DNA of 64,000 bases. It comes from Aliikangiella sp. G2MR2-5 (lineage in GTDB: Bacteria > Pseudomonadota > Gammaproteobacteria > Enterobacterales > Kangiellaceae). Below are positions 43,599-53,854 of the stretch, one piece after another; position 1 is the first letter of the stretch; every line of letters starts with the position of its first letter. The DNA lies in contig NZ_JADPQF010000003.1 in the NCBI RefSeq assembly GCF_015687155.1, positions 124,001-188,000 of the forward strand, given 5' to 3'. The position numbers and the translations under genes were made by a program. The notes beneath the pieces were generated by a model. It did not search any database. It was not told where the DNA came from and saw only the letters and a program-made list of their open reading frames with translations.

Positions 43599-46151
43599 TT
43601 GAAGTTTGCTTTCTTTTTGCGTAAATATCATAAATGGTTGGCTTTAATCGTTGGTGTACAAGCTCTTGTGTGGTGTGTCAGCGGCTTGTATATGGTTTCC
43701 GTTCATATCGATATGATTCACGGCGATCATCTGGTTAAGCACCGAAGCAAGCAAGTGATAAGCAGCAGTATTCAGCCGTTATCTGAAGAGTTTTTGTCGT
43801 CATTTCCTGAAGTTCAAACAATAAGCCTAAAGTCCGGAGAGCGAGGGAGTGAATACCATCTGAAGACTGCAAAACAGCTCTTTCGCCTTGATGCAACATC
43901 ATTAGAAATGTTACCTGAAGTTTCTGAGTCTGAAATTCGACAAGCTGCGCAAGCGCTTTATGCCGGAAAAGCCAAAATACATACCGTAAAGCGGCTGCAA
44001 AGCTTTCCTCGAGAGCTCGGAGGAAGAGAGAAGCCCATTTGGCAAGTTAGCTATGATGACTGGCTCAACTCAACTTTGTACTTCACTGAAGATACCGGTG
44101 AACTGAGAAGTAAAAGAACTGATTTGTGGCGTTGGTTCGACTTTCTCTGGATGCTCCATATTATGGATTATCAGGAAAGGGAAAATCCCCACAACCGATT
44201 GCTAATGTTTGCCGCTTCTTTAGGACTATTGTTGGCTGTTACTGGACTAGGTTTGTTGTTTTATAGTTTTAAAAATCAGTCTGCACAGAAGAAGGGACTT
44301 TTAAATGGCATTAAGAAGATTCACAAGTGGGTAGCAGTATTTTTGGGTATTCAGCTTGGTTTGTGGATGCTCAGCGGACTAATGTTTAATCTGCTTTCTC
44401 CACAAAAAGTCAGCGGGAGATACCTTCTCACTAAATCGAGTGAAGAACGATGGCAAGTTGAGGATTATCAACAATTGTCCAATATTTCAAATCTGTTGAA
44501 TAACTACCCTCAGGCAACGCTGGTTGAAACCGGAATGTTTTTATCGAAACCTGTATTTATAGTTACTCAGGCAGATAAGTCGCTGCTGGTTGATGCGCAT
44601 TCTTTGCAACCCGTTCGGATCAACGAAGTCAGGGTTCTTAAACTATTAGAAACTCGCTATCAAGGTGATGGCCAATTGAAGTCATTAATTTTGGAGACAC
44701 AGAGGACAACAGAAAACCGCAAGTATGCTTTGCCAGTCTGGAAGGCAAGCTATAACGGAGAAGAGAACGCCGCGGTTTATATCAGTGCAGAAAAGGGCAC
44801 CCTGTTAGGAGCAAAAACGGATACCTGGCGATTGTTCGATCTATTTTGGATGTTGCATATCATGGACTATTCCGAACGTGACAATATGAACAATGCATTG
44901 GTAATTTTTGCGGCTGGCTCAACCTTGTTTATTGCATTGACCGGGATTTGGCTGATTTTTTCTGTTTTTCGATGGCAGGATTTCAAATTTTGGGCTCATC
45001 ACCGTCGCTTTCCAGTACTACTGAAGGCTAAGAATGGTTACTCTGGTGAAGTTTTTGCACTTTCATGTCGATCGATTTTTGAGTCGCTAAGTAAAAGTGG
45101 GTTCAATATACCTTCCAATTGTGGTGGCGGAGGCAGTTGTGGTCTTTGCTCCGTCAGGGTTGAAGGAGATGCGCCATTGACTAGCGCTGACAAAATAATG
45201 ATTTCGCCCGAAAGACTTGCCGAAGGCTATCGTTTGTCGTGTCAATTGAAGCCTGAAACTGGACTTTCTATAGAGCTTCCTTCGCAGGTACTAGCTGGTC
45301 AGCTGCTGACTTGTCGAGTTGAGTCGACTCGTCTGGTAACCCCGCTTATCAAGGAAATTTGCCTGTCTTTTGTCGATGGAAAGACTTTAGAATTCGAATC
45401 CGGAGAGTATGTAATGTTGCATATTCCCGAAGGAAAAACAGACCTGGCAGCGATTGAAGTTCCTGAACAATTTGAACAAAGCTGGTCAGCACTTAATCTC
45501 AGAAAAGTTCAATCTGTGCGGACGGATAATATTCAGCGAGCCTATTCCATGGCAAATCCGCCAGTCGAAAATGACAGGATATTGCTTAACGTTCGTCTGG
45601 CCATTTCTAAAAAAGCCGGTGAAGCGGATTCTGGTTTTGATATCCATTTAGCTGGTAAGGCATCCGCTTTTCTTTTTGCAGCAAAAGTCGGAGATGAACT
45701 AAAGTTGAGCGGACCATTTGGCCAATTTCATGTTATCGATTCTGATCGGGAGATGGTTTTTATTGGCGGCGGCGCGGGCATGGCTCCTATTCGCGCACAT
45801 ATTCTTCACCAACTTAAAACCTTACATAGCCAACGAAAAATCTCTTTCTGGTTCGGAGCGAGAAACCAGCAGGAAATTTTCTATCAATCACTGTTTGATG
45901 AGTTGTCGACAGAATATGGTAACTTTAGCTGGCATCTCGCGCTTTCGGATGAACCGGAGGAAAGTGACTGGCAAGGAGAGAGGGGTTATATTCATCAATT
46001 GGTGGAAAGAGCATTTCTGGCTGAACAGGAGAATATGCTAAATTGCGAGTTTTATGTTTGCGGACCATCAGCTATGAACCAGGCTGTGAGGTCTGTTTTA
46101 CTTGCTGCTGGTGTGCCAAATACTCAGATTGTTATCGATGATTTTGGTTAA
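43599..46151 (+). CDS. PepSY-membrane domain fused to 2Fe-2S/FAD/NAD(P)H reductase
   Basis: 850 residues. Start is TTG 43599, with TAGGGGGA at about seven bases. The N-terminal half carries two PepSY-type TM repeats (TM near 12-32, 200-220, 245-265 and 445-465) with repeated FDLFWMLHIMDY-like segments. A plant-type ferredoxin domain follows with Cys508, Cys514, Cys517 and Cys548. Then come an FAD domain (RAYSMANPP) and an NAD(P)-binding domain (FIGGGAGMAPIRAHI, then FYVCGPSAMNQAV). The C-terminal half resembles NqrF. The likely role is an inner-membrane reductase passing electrons from NAD(P)H outward, for example to iron chelates or flavins. Confidence 0.88.
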   Translation: MKFAFFLRKYHKWLALIVGVQALVWCVSGLYMVSVHIDMIHGDHLVKHRSKQVISSSIQPLSEEFLSSFPEVQTISLKSGERGSEYHLKTAKQLFRLDATSLEMLPEVSESEIRQAAQALYAGKAKIHTVKRLQSFPRELGGREKPIWQVSYDDWLNSTLYFTEDTGELRSKRTDLWRWFDFLWMLHIMDYQERENPHNRLLMFAASLGLLLAVTGLGLLFYSFKNQSAQKKGLLNGIKKIHKWVAVFLGIQLGLWMLSGLMFNLLSPQKVSGRYLLTKSSEERWQVEDYQQLSNISNLLNNYPQATLVETGMFLSKPVFIVTQADKSLLVDAHSLQPVRINEVRVLKLLETRYQGDGQLKSLILETQRTTENRKYALPVWKASYNGEENAAVYISAEKGTLLGAKTDTWRLFDLFWMLHIMDYSERDNMNNALVIFAAGSTLFIALTGIWLIFSVFRWQDFKFWAHHRRFPVLLKAKNGYSGEVFALSCRSIFESLSKSGFNIPSNCGGGGSCGLCSVRVEGDAPLTSADKIMISPERLAEGYRLSCQLKPETGLSIELPSQVLAGQLLTCRVESTRLVTPLIKEICLSFVDGKTLEFESGEYVMLHIPEGKTDLAAIEVPEQFEQSWSALNLRKVQSVRTDNIQRAYSMANPPVENDRILLNVRLAISKKAGEADSGFDIHLAGKASAFLFAAKVGDELKLSGPFGQFHVIDSDREMVFIGGGAGMAPIRAHILHQLKTLHSQRKISFWFGARNQQEIFYQSLFDELSTEYGNFSWHLALSDEPEESDWQGERGYIHQLVERAFLAEQENMLNCEFYVCGPSAMNQAVRSVLLAAGVPNTQIVIDDFG

Positions 46152-46300
46152 CCATACCATCTGTTCGAGACTGGAAGGATCAATTGCTAGATTTGAACAA
46201 CTTTCTGCCATATTTGAGCACCACTTCGATAGATTTTACTTTTAAAAATCGGATACCATACAGCAAAATAAAATCATTTATCAGATAACCGGGGGAAGGG

Positions 46301-47500
46301 GTGCCGTTAGTTAAGTCGTTATTCTGTATCAAAGGGTATGACAACGGACGTCGATATTTGGCAATTAGTCTTGCCTGCTATTTATTATTTCTGATGTTAA
46401 GTTCGGTCCTGGCCAAGGCTCCTGTATTACTGATTCTTTTGCTGGTGATCGCGAGTCCGGTGATTTTGGCATCTTCCATGCGCCGTATTCACGATGCAGG
46501 GCTAGCCACGCCATTAGCAGGTATTCCCCTTATGGTATACTGGCTAGCCGTGTTCGCGATCACTTATGTCGAGCATGGGGCTATTTGGCTGTTGTTGATA
46601 GTGTCCTTGCTAGTTACTCTTGGACTGGCACTTTTAAAAGATCCACGACAGCGAGGACCGTCTCAATATGTTATGGGATATTCTGGTCCGATAGCGATTC
46701 AGTCATCTGAGTCTGTAGCACCACAAAATTTTGAACGTATAGAGCCCACGCTGGCGGGGCACCACCATGAAGATGTTCAGGATAAAGCTCAAATTGAAAA
46801 TAATGCAAAAACAGAAGAGCGTGCGCCAGTTGCTGACTTGTTTCAGTCTGTCGAGAGTGAAACTCCGCTCGCTGCAGAGCGTCCTCATTCACCCCAAAAA
46901 CAGTTTGAACGAGAGAGCCACCGGGGTTACTCTCGGTCTCATAAAGGAAGTGGTTGGGAAGCTGCGCTACAGAAGTGGCTACAGGAAAATCGTCGAATTG
47001 CTCTGGTCGCGCTAAGTATTCTCTCTATTATTATTGTTGGGATTATTGGTTTTTCCCTTCTACCTGAAGACACAGAAAAAAATCTGGATAAAGGAACGCA
47101 AAGCAAGCCTCTTCCTGTCGCCAGAGAAAGGTTGAACAAAGTTGAAATGCCGGATAATTTCTGGGTGATGCATGACCAATATGATGCGCTTACCATTGCC
47201 TGGCAAGGTGAATTAAAAGATGATGGCTTTCTCTGGTCAGCGTTAACTGCAGAAGGCGATAACTCTTGTGTAGAAATTATCTTTAGTCGTCAAGTTCGCT
47301 TTAGAGCACTTCAGGTATCAGTTAAAAATGGCGGTGATTATTACGCTGATTTTTCTCCAGTTGATTCGAAAGAATTGATAGAAGCCATAGCTAAGCTCAG
47401 CCAGTTTAAGCTCTGTGGCTATGAATTTTCCTTAAAGGGGACCCAGGCTAAATTAATGGTCAATAAAAAGTATTCGGATTATTTAATGTCAGACGAATAA
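46301..47500 (+). CDS. DUF805 membrane protein with C-terminal periplasmic region
   Basis: 399 residues from GTG 46301, next to GGGGGAAGGG. The first 120 residues form a DUF805 domain, with four TM helices and the motif SMRRIHDAG. A long hydrophilic linker (about 130-225) follows, then another TM (about 234-255) and a 140-residue soluble tail without a known motif. Function is unknown. The gene converges on recG, with 16 bases between stops. Confidence 0.8.
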   Translation: MPLVKSLFCIKGYDNGRRYLAISLACYLLFLMLSSVLAKAPVLLILLLVIASPVILASSMRRIHDAGLATPLAGIPLMVYWLAVFAITYVEHGAIWLLLIVSLLVTLGLALLKDPRQRGPSQYVMGYSGPIAIQSSESVAPQNFERIEPTLAGHHHEDVQDKAQIENNAKTEERAPVADLFQSVESETPLAAERPHSPQKQFERESHRGYSRSHKGSGWEAALQKWLQENRRIALVALSILSIIIVGIIGFSLLPEDTEKNLDKGTQSKPLPVARERLNKVEMPDNFWVMHDQYDALTIAWQGELKDDGFLWSALTAEGDNSCVEIIFSRQVRFRALQVSVKNGGDYYADFSPVDSKELIEAIAKLSQFKLCGYEFSLKGTQAKLMVNKKYSDYLMSDE

Positions 47501-47516
47501 CTTAAATTTCTGATCA

Positions 47517-49610
47517 TTAAACCTGACTTAAACTATCAGCGTGACGCACCCAGCGATTGCATAGCGCCTCGGCAACCACATCCTGGGCAGACAAAATTTC
47601 ATCAGCACAGAGATAGACATCGGTTAACAGGTGGCTATCTCTAACCAGATCTGCGAAGCGATATTCAAGAGCACCAGTTTGTCTTGTACCTAACACTTCT
47701 CCCGGGCCACGTAATTCGAGATCTTTTTCTGCGATGACAAAGCCATCATTCGAACTACGCATAACTTCCAACCGCTGCTGGGCGTTTTTGGAAAGCTGTC
47801 CGTGGTACATTAACAAACAGTGGCTTTCTTTATCACCACGGCCGACGCGTCCACGTAACTGATGAAGTTGGGACAGGCCAAGGCGCTCGGGGTTTTCTAT
47901 AATCATCAGGCTGGCGTTAGGTACGTCGACACCAACCTCAATGACAGTGGTTGCAACCAGCAAGTCAATTTCCGCATCTTTGAAAGCCTGCATCACTCTT
48001 TGTTTTTCAGCAGGTTTCATACGACCATGAATTAATCCAACTCGTAGACTTGATAAGACCGTTTGCAGTTGCTCATAGGTTGCTTCTGCCGCCTGGCACT
48101 GAAGTTCTTCAGAATCTTCAATCAGAGTACAAACCCAGTAAACTTGTCGCTTGTCATTAAGACAGGCTTGTCGAACCCGCTCGATGACCGCATCCCTTTT
48201 GCTATCAGACATTACAACGGTCTGAATTGGTTTTCTCCCCGGTGGTAGTTCATCGATAACTGAAAGGTCCAGATCTGCATACGCTGTTTGGGCAAGAGTT
48301 CTGGGAATGGGGGTGGCGGTCATAACCAGTTGATGAGGATGTAACTGCTTCTGATTGTCGCCCCATCCTTTTTCTAACAGCGCTTTTCGCTGCTCGACAC
48401 CAAATCGGTGCTGCTCATCAATGACGACCAGAGCTAAATCTTTAAAAATGACCTGATTTTGAAATAGCGCATGGGTACCAATGACTATTTCGGCCTGCCC
48501 GGATTCTATGGCAGCCAGCGCATCGCGCTTTTCTCCAGCTGACATTTTACTGATAAGTAGCACTGCCTTTATTCCCAGAGGCTTACACCAGTTCGCAAAC
48601 GCCTTAAAATGTTGTTCCGCCAATATTTCTGTGGGGGCCATCAAAGCTGCCTGATGAGTGTTTGAAACTACATTGAGCATGACACAGGCCGCAACCAGCG
48701 TTTTTCCTGAGCCTACGTCCCCTTGTACCAGCCGCATCATAGGATATTTCCGGGCCATATCTTTCTCGATTTCACCAATGACTCTTTGTTGAGCTGTTGT
48801 CAGGGTGAAGGGAAGGTCGGAAATCAGCTTGGCGGCATAGTTTGATTTCTCGGGGATAGAAGCGGCTAATCGTTGCTGCCCCCGATGCTTTATCTTTAGC
48901 ATTGCAATATGTTGAGCTACCAGTTCTTCAAATGCGAGCCGTTGAATCAGTGGGTGGTTACCACTTTGAAGTGCGCTTAAAGACAAATCTAGCGGTGGTT
49001 TATGTAATGTTGTTAGCGCATCAACAAGTGGTGGAAATTTCAAAGATGTCAGCCATTTCTCTGGTAGTAGCTCCCTCACCCTTGCTCGCTTAAGTTGAGT
49101 AAGCGCTTGCTCCATCAGAGAAGATATTATTCTTTGTTGCAGTCCGTCAGTACTTGGGTAAATTGCCTTTAATCCTTGTTCCAGTACGGGGGAGTCCTGC
49201 TCTCGAAGGTATGTTAGTTCTGGGTGGATCATGCTATAGCGTCTTCCGACTAGCGTCGCCTGACCATAGCATTGGATGTACTGTCCTCTTATAAACTGCT
49301 TTTTTTGCGCCATCGAGAAATAGAAAAGTCTGATATCCATCAAACCTGAGCCGTCAGATATTCGACAAACCAGAGAGCGCCTTTTACCAAATGTAATGTC
49401 TGCAGCTTCGATCTGACCAAAAACTAATGCACTTTCCCCCTGCCTCAACTCGCCTATCGGACAAACGCGACTTCTGTCCTGATATTTATAGGGTAAGTGG
49501 AACAGTAAATCTTCCAGATTTTTAATACCCAGCTGCTCGAGCTTTTGAGCTACTTTGGGACCAACTCCTTTCAGCGAATCGACACCAATTCCTGCCAATC
49601 TCGTTTGCAA
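47517..49610 (-). CDS. recG: ATP-dependent DNA helicase RecG
   Basis: 697 residues, normal for RecG. An N-terminal wedge/OB domain (about 60-155) is followed by the superfamily-2 helicase core with Walker A GDVGSGKT, DEQH box VIDEQHRFG, TATPIPRTLA and the C-terminal QLRGRVGRG motif. It remodels stalled replication forks and Holliday junctions. It starts 9 bases after the oxyR stop, so the two probably form an operon, an arrangement known in other gammaproteobacteria. Confidence 0.97.
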   Translation of the reverse strand: MQTRLAGIGVDSLKGVGPKVAQKLEQLGIKNLEDLLFHLPYKYQDRSRVCPIGELRQGESALVFGQIEAADITFGKRRSLVCRISDGSGLMDIRLFYFSMAQKKQFIRGQYIQCYGQATLVGRRYSMIHPELTYLREQDSPVLEQGLKAIYPSTDGLQQRIISSLMEQALTQLKRARVRELLPEKWLTSLKFPPLVDALTTLHKPPLDLSLSALQSGNHPLIQRLAFEELVAQHIAMLKIKHRGQQRLAASIPEKSNYAAKLISDLPFTLTTAQQRVIGEIEKDMARKYPMMRLVQGDVGSGKTLVAACVMLNVVSNTHQAALMAPTEILAEQHFKAFANWCKPLGIKAVLLISKMSAGEKRDALAAIESGQAEIVIGTHALFQNQVIFKDLALVVIDEQHRFGVEQRKALLEKGWGDNQKQLHPHQLVMTATPIPRTLAQTAYADLDLSVIDELPPGRKPIQTVVMSDSKRDAVIERVRQACLNDKRQVYWVCTLIEDSEELQCQAAEATYEQLQTVLSSLRVGLIHGRMKPAEKQRVMQAFKDAEIDLLVATTVIEVGVDVPNASLMIIENPERLGLSQLHQLRGRVGRGDKESHCLLMYHGQLSKNAQQRLEVMRSSNDGFVIAEKDLELRGPGEVLGTRQTGALEYRFADLVRDSHLLTDVYLCADEILSAQDVVAEALCNRWVRHADSLSQV

Positions 49611-49619
49611 GGTGATTCC

Positions 49620-50540
49620 TTATTCGATAGGTAAAAGATCAACCTGACCAGCCAGAGCCTGTTGCAAACTTCTGGCGACAACTTCTACCGCTTCTTTTCT
49701 GGGAAAACTGGAACGCCAGGCTAGAATAATTCTTCTTTTCGGAGCCGGTTCAGCAAAAGGACGTGAATCCAGGCCGGGATAATCGGTTTGTTTTGCTAAC
49801 GCAGTTACCGGCATGACTGTGATTCCAAGTTTCATGGCCACCATGTGGCGAATGGTTTCCAATGAGCTGCCAACTACCCAGTTATCTTCACTACTACTAG
49901 GAGAATGGCAGTTTGGACAAGCGGCAATAACTTGATCGCGGAAACAGTTGCCCTTTCCCAGCATGAGCAAATCTTTATTGGGAATATCTTCTACCTTAAC
50001 TTCAGACATTTCAGTAAACGGGTGTCCTTCGTAAAAAAGCGGCATAAAGTCTTCATCATAGATCTCTAGCGTGTCGATGGCCGGGTCAGAGAAAGGCAGG
50101 GCCAATACTGCGATATCAATTTCTGCCTTAAGCAGTTTTTTACGAAGATTTTCAGTGTAGTCCTCGTCGATATGCAAAGGCATTTCTGGATAATGTTCAC
50201 GCATATAAGGTATTAGTGAGGGATACAGGTAGGGGCCGATGGTAAAAATAGCGCCTAACTTGAGGACACCCTGTAGAGGGTTTTTTTGCAGTGTTTTCAG
50301 GTAAGTGAGTTTTTCAGCTTCTTCGATAACTTTTTGTGCTTGCTGAACTACCGCCTCGCCTTCCGGGGTTATTTCAACTTGGCGTTTACCCCTTTGGAAG
50401 ATGGTTATACCCAGTTCTTCTTCGAGTTTACGGATTGCAATGCTCAAGCTGGGTTGACTGACGTGACAGGCTTCTGCTGCTTTGCTGAAGTGCTGCGTTT
50501 GAGCCACGGCGACGACATATTTCAGTTCATTCAGGGTCAT
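49620..50540 (-). CDS. oxyR: Hydrogen peroxide sensor and LysR regulator OxyR
   Basis: 306 residues. The LysR-type helix-turn-helix (about 1-60, FSKAAEACHVSQPSLSIAIR) is followed by the substrate-binding-like domain. The redox cysteines are Cys199 (GKGNCFRDQ) and Cys208 (AACPNC), at exactly the E. coli OxyR positions, and a further Cys211 is present. Peroxide forms the C199-C208 disulfide and activates antioxidant genes. It precedes recG. No partner peroxidase gene lies in this window. Confidence 0.95.
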   Translation of the reverse strand: MTLNELKYVVAVAQTQHFSKAAEACHVSQPSLSIAIRKLEEELGITIFQRGKRQVEITPEGEAVVQQAQKVIEEAEKLTYLKTLQKNPLQGVLKLGAIFTIGPYLYPSLIPYMREHYPEMPLHIDEDYTENLRKKLLKAEIDIAVLALPFSDPAIDTLEIYDEDFMPLFYEGHPFTEMSEVKVEDIPNKDLLMLGKGNCFRDQVIAACPNCHSPSSSEDNWVVGSSLETIRHMVAMKLGITVMPVTALAKQTDYPGLDSRPFAEPAPKRRIILAWRSSFPRKEAVEVVARSLQQALAGQVDLLPIE

Positions 50541-50613
50541 AGCTATTTTCTTGGAAATGAAGTTTTGAATATGATAAATCTATAAAAGAGAGAAGGCAAT
50601 GGTGACGGGAGTG

Positions 50614-50643
50614 AAAAAAGCCCCACAGTATGTGGGGCTTTAA
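50614..50643 (-). terminator. Terminator after minus-strand TBDR
   Basis: A perfect 10-bp stem AAGCCCCACA/TGTGGGGCTT with loop GTA, and on the minus strand a run of T. It lies 11 bases downstream of the TBDR stop. Confidence 0.88.
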
Positions 50644-50653
50644 TAGCAACTAT

Positions 50654-53449
50654 TTAAAAGTTTACTGTGTAAGTAAGGGCATACTCTCTTCCAATCGGAT
50701 TTGAATAGCCGCCGTTGTTGAAGAACCAAGGCCAGTTGTTGCTGGTTGGGTCTTCCGCTGGATCTGTGTTAAGCAAGTTATTGATCCCAAGGTTTACTCG
50801 ACCGTACTGACCGAAATCATAACGGACACTCATGTTAACCAGGTCATAAGCTTCGATGAAGTCTTGCTTTTCACAATTTGCAGAGAAGACACCACACATT
50901 TCATCAATCCAGACGTAACGTAGAGTCGCTCCCCATTCATCCATAGCCCAATCAGTTGTCAGGTTGAATCGGTAATCCGGTTGTGTAGCGATACCGGTGT
51001 TTTCAACAACTGCTGAGTTAGCGTCAAATTGAGTTTTAAATGAGTCAACGTAAGCCAGGTCCGCTTTGAAGTTGAATTCACCAACACCATCAGTAATGAG
51101 CTTGTAGTTAGCCGCTAAATCTGCCCCTGTGATTTCTTGCATCGACAAGTTTTGTGCCGTAGCAGAAATTTGTGACAGCAAGCCTTGTGCATTTCGCTGA
51201 ATGTTCTCACAATAGGTACCAAGCGTATCACAGCTATTGATCATAAATTGTGCGCCCGCAGTAGAAACGATATTCTCAAGTCGAATGCGGTACATGTCTA
51301 AGCTGAGATCAAGTCCATCTGTTGCTTGCCAAACGATTCCAAGGTTGAAGTTTTTACCTTCTTCTTCTTCCAACGCGATGTTTGCACCAGTTCTAATTGG
51401 CACTGATTGTTGTTGCCATACGCCAGCATTAGGGTTGGTGTAGTTCCCATTAGCATCTTGTGCACAGAAGGCATCGCTTGAGGAAACCGGTTGTGCTGGA
51501 TTATTTGCGTCTTGACAGAAGTTTGGATCGTTAACCGTTTGGAAAGCTGAAGTAACTGCACCAAACAAACGCTGTAGATCGGGAGCTCGGAAACTCTCAC
51601 CCGCGGTCATGCGCACCAAAAGTTCATCAGTTGGGCGGTATGTTAAAGCTATACGAGGACTAACTGCGCTACCTGTGTCTGAGTCATCATCATAGCTATC
51701 TCTTCTTACAGCAACATCAAGCTCTAATTCATCAGTAAATGGCATTGCAATTTCAAAACCGATACCGGAATGCTTACGCTCGCCTGCACCAGCAGAACTA
51801 CCATCAAAAGCGTCACCAGCTAAACTAATTGGATCTGCCGTGTTATAGAATGACTGCTTTTCGTGATCTCCGAAAATTGCGAATTGTGCGTTTCCACCAC
51901 CAAGTTCCCAATCTAGTTCACCAGAGATTTGGAAGTCCAGGTTAACATTTTCCGACTCACCTTCACGTAGTGAATCGAAACTTACACTGTTAACTACTGA
52001 TTGAGGAATAATCTGGAATAAATCTAAACCATCTGATACCAAATTGTTGAATGCAGAGCTGATAATGTTTCGACGTTTGTTGGTAAATCGAGTTTGATTG
52101 TAACCAAGCGAAACTTCCCAATCATACATCGATTGACCAAATGTACCCTCAAGGCCAACTAAAACGTTGACTCCATCGTTTCTTAATTTACCGGTTCTAT
52201 CACCAAACTCAAACAGTCGGCGTCTAAAGAAGCCATCTCGCTCATCAGCAGTGCCTGTTGTAGGGTTATTATCTGCTCCTACTGGAACATATCCCCATAG
52301 ATAGTCAGGAGTTACACCATCAGCCAAGTACCAGTAAAATGGGGCGCTGGATGGAGCGACAGTCGTATTGTTGTCTGCTGGTTGTTGACCTCCGAACCAA
52401 CCATTGTAGTAATTAGGTTCGAGATTGGTGTTGGTTTCGTACACAGAAAAGCCCGCGCGCGCATAACCACTAATATCAGGAGTAAACTCTTGATCGATTC
52501 TTACCGAAATTGCTTTGCGGTCGTTTTCTGGAAAAAGCTGTCTATGTGCAGTTCTGTTGTAGCGGCAGTAGTCTCCTTCAATGCCGGTGTCAATTAACTG
52601 ACTACCTAAAGGATCATTTGGATCGCCACAATTTTCATATGGAATAACCGCAATAGTTCCATCGGCATTGAATGCTTCAAAGCTGGCGCCGCCTGAACTG
52701 TACACGCCTCTTGGGTTCGCGACATCTGAAGCTGCATAGTCTCTTTGGCTCGCCCACAAGGTGTCATTGTGTTGGTATTCTGCCATAACATTAATAGCTG
52801 TTTTACCGTTGACAACACCTGATACGAAAGATACTCGAGAGTTTTTGTAGCCGCCATCAGAAGTGTCACCCAATCTTACAGATAATTCGGTACCTTCAAA
52901 GTCTTTGCGGGTAATAATATTGATAACGCCTGATACAGCATCTGAACCATAGATAGCAGATGCGCCATCAGTCAATATTTCCACACGCTCGATCATGGTT
53001 GAAGGAACTGCCGACAAATCAACAAAGTTCGATGTACCCGAGTTAGCAACAGGGTAAATTGGCAGACGTTTACCATCAATTAAGGTTAATGAGCGACCAT
53101 TACCAAAGCCTCTTAAATTTACGGATGATGCACCAGGTGTAAAGCCAAAGGTAAAGCTTTGATCAACTGAGCCTCCAGTGTTTTGAGTTAGTGAATCAAG
53201 CGCATCTTGCAAAGTCGCATAGCCCTGTTTATCCATCTCCTCTCGTGTAATGACTACCATTGGTGAAACACCTTGAGTGTCAATACGCTTAATACGGCTT
53301 CCGGTGACAACAATTCTATTGTCTTCGGCACTTTCTTCTTCCGCTGCTTGAATGGAAGCAGTATTAAATGCAACCAAACCAGCAGCTGCAAATAGCGCTG
53401 TTTTTAACGCCATCGAAACTGGTTTAATTTTAAATAACTCATTCTTCAT
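50654..53449 (-). CDS. TonB-dependent receptor, paralogue A
   Basis: 931 residues from ATG 53449 (MKNELFKIKPV). The longer frame to 53533 is unsupported. A signal peptide (to about IQAAEEES) is followed by a TonB-box-like IVVTGSRI, a plug (TPGASSVNLRGFGNGRSLTLIDGKRLPIY in segments, then DAVSGVINIITRKD) and a large barrel ending YALTYTVNF. Closely similar to the 59596-62313 receptor: both keep MDKQG-A, SLTQNTGG, GASSVNLRG, WASQRDYAASD and TNWPWF-NNGG-like segments. This group is often called oligopeptide- or carbohydrate-type TBDR. The substrate is unknown. Confidence 0.92.
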   Translation of the reverse strand: MKNELFKIKPVSMALKTALFAAAGLVAFNTASIQAAEEESAEDNRIVVTGSRIKRIDTQGVSPMVVITREEMDKQGYATLQDALDSLTQNTGGSVDQSFTFGFTPGASSVNLRGFGNGRSLTLIDGKRLPIYPVANSGTSNFVDLSAVPSTMIERVEILTDGASAIYGSDAVSGVINIITRKDFEGTELSVRLGDTSDGGYKNSRVSFVSGVVNGKTAINVMAEYQHNDTLWASQRDYAASDVANPRGVYSSGGASFEAFNADGTIAVIPYENCGDPNDPLGSQLIDTGIEGDYCRYNRTAHRQLFPENDRKAISVRIDQEFTPDISGYARAGFSVYETNTNLEPNYYNGWFGGQQPADNNTTVAPSSAPFYWYLADGVTPDYLWGYVPVGADNNPTTGTADERDGFFRRRLFEFGDRTGKLRNDGVNVLVGLEGTFGQSMYDWEVSLGYNQTRFTNKRRNIISSAFNNLVSDGLDLFQIIPQSVVNSVSFDSLREGESENVNLDFQISGELDWELGGGNAQFAIFGDHEKQSFYNTADPISLAGDAFDGSSAGAGERKHSGIGFEIAMPFTDELELDVAVRRDSYDDDSDTGSAVSPRIALTYRPTDELLVRMTAGESFRAPDLQRLFGAVTSAFQTVNDPNFCQDANNPAQPVSSSDAFCAQDANGNYTNPNAGVWQQQSVPIRTGANIALEEEEGKNFNLGIVWQATDGLDLSLDMYRIRLENIVSTAGAQFMINSCDTLGTYCENIQRNAQGLLSQISATAQNLSMQEITGADLAANYKLITDGVGEFNFKADLAYVDSFKTQFDANSAVVENTGIATQPDYRFNLTTDWAMDEWGATLRYVWIDEMCGVFSANCEKQDFIEAYDLVNMSVRYDFGQYGRVNLGINNLLNTDPAEDPTSNNWPWFFNNGGYSNPIGREYALTYTVNF

Positions 53450-53700
53450 AGGAAAACCCTGTAGTTGTTGACTTGTTTTGTTTAGAAATTTTTTTGCCAC
53501 TTTTTTATGTGGTTTGAAATTTAGTATTAACAAAAAAATCTCATGGATTAATCAAACCAAAAAAGAAATTAAAGGACAATAAAACAAGCTTGAACTATTG
53601 TTGAATTAATGTTGAATTTTTGTTTGCTCGAAACTTTGTGATAGTTTTTTTGTAGTGCATTTTTCTTGTTTCAATTTTTCAATCTATTTTCAAGTATTAT
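53450..53700. promoter_or_regulatory. AT-rich upstream region of TBDR paralogue A
   Basis: Very AT-rich, with TTGAAT-like repeats and homopolymer runs. It should hold the minus-strand receptor's promoter, but no dyad or convincing -35/-10 pair stands out on that strand. The imprecise TTCAAT (53670-53675) and TATTAT (53695-53700) pair on the plus strand may start the candidate RNA that follows. Confidence 0.3.
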
Positions 53701-53815
53701 TCAATCACTTCGGGGTTGTTTAATTTTGTCAAAAATAAGATTATTTAATTGTAGCGATTAGCTACATCCCTGGTTGTAACCCTCATTGATCTGCCGATCG
53801 GAGGGTTTTTTTTTG
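53701..53815 (+). ncRNA. Candidate small RNA ending in a strong terminator
   Basis: There is no plus-strand gene for more than 6 kb upstream (the nearest is 46301-47500), yet a good terminator sits at 53778-53814. It has a stem AACCCTC/GAGGGTT with an inner GATC/GATC and a nine-T run. A second hairpin GTAGC-GATTA-GCTAC (53751-53765) precedes it. A TATTAT box at 53695-53700 would start a transcript of about 110 bases. Promoter strength and the RNA itself are inferred. Confidence 0.4.
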
Positions 53816-53854
53816 TTCAAAATAAAAGTTACTTTAGATACTTGAACAGATTTT

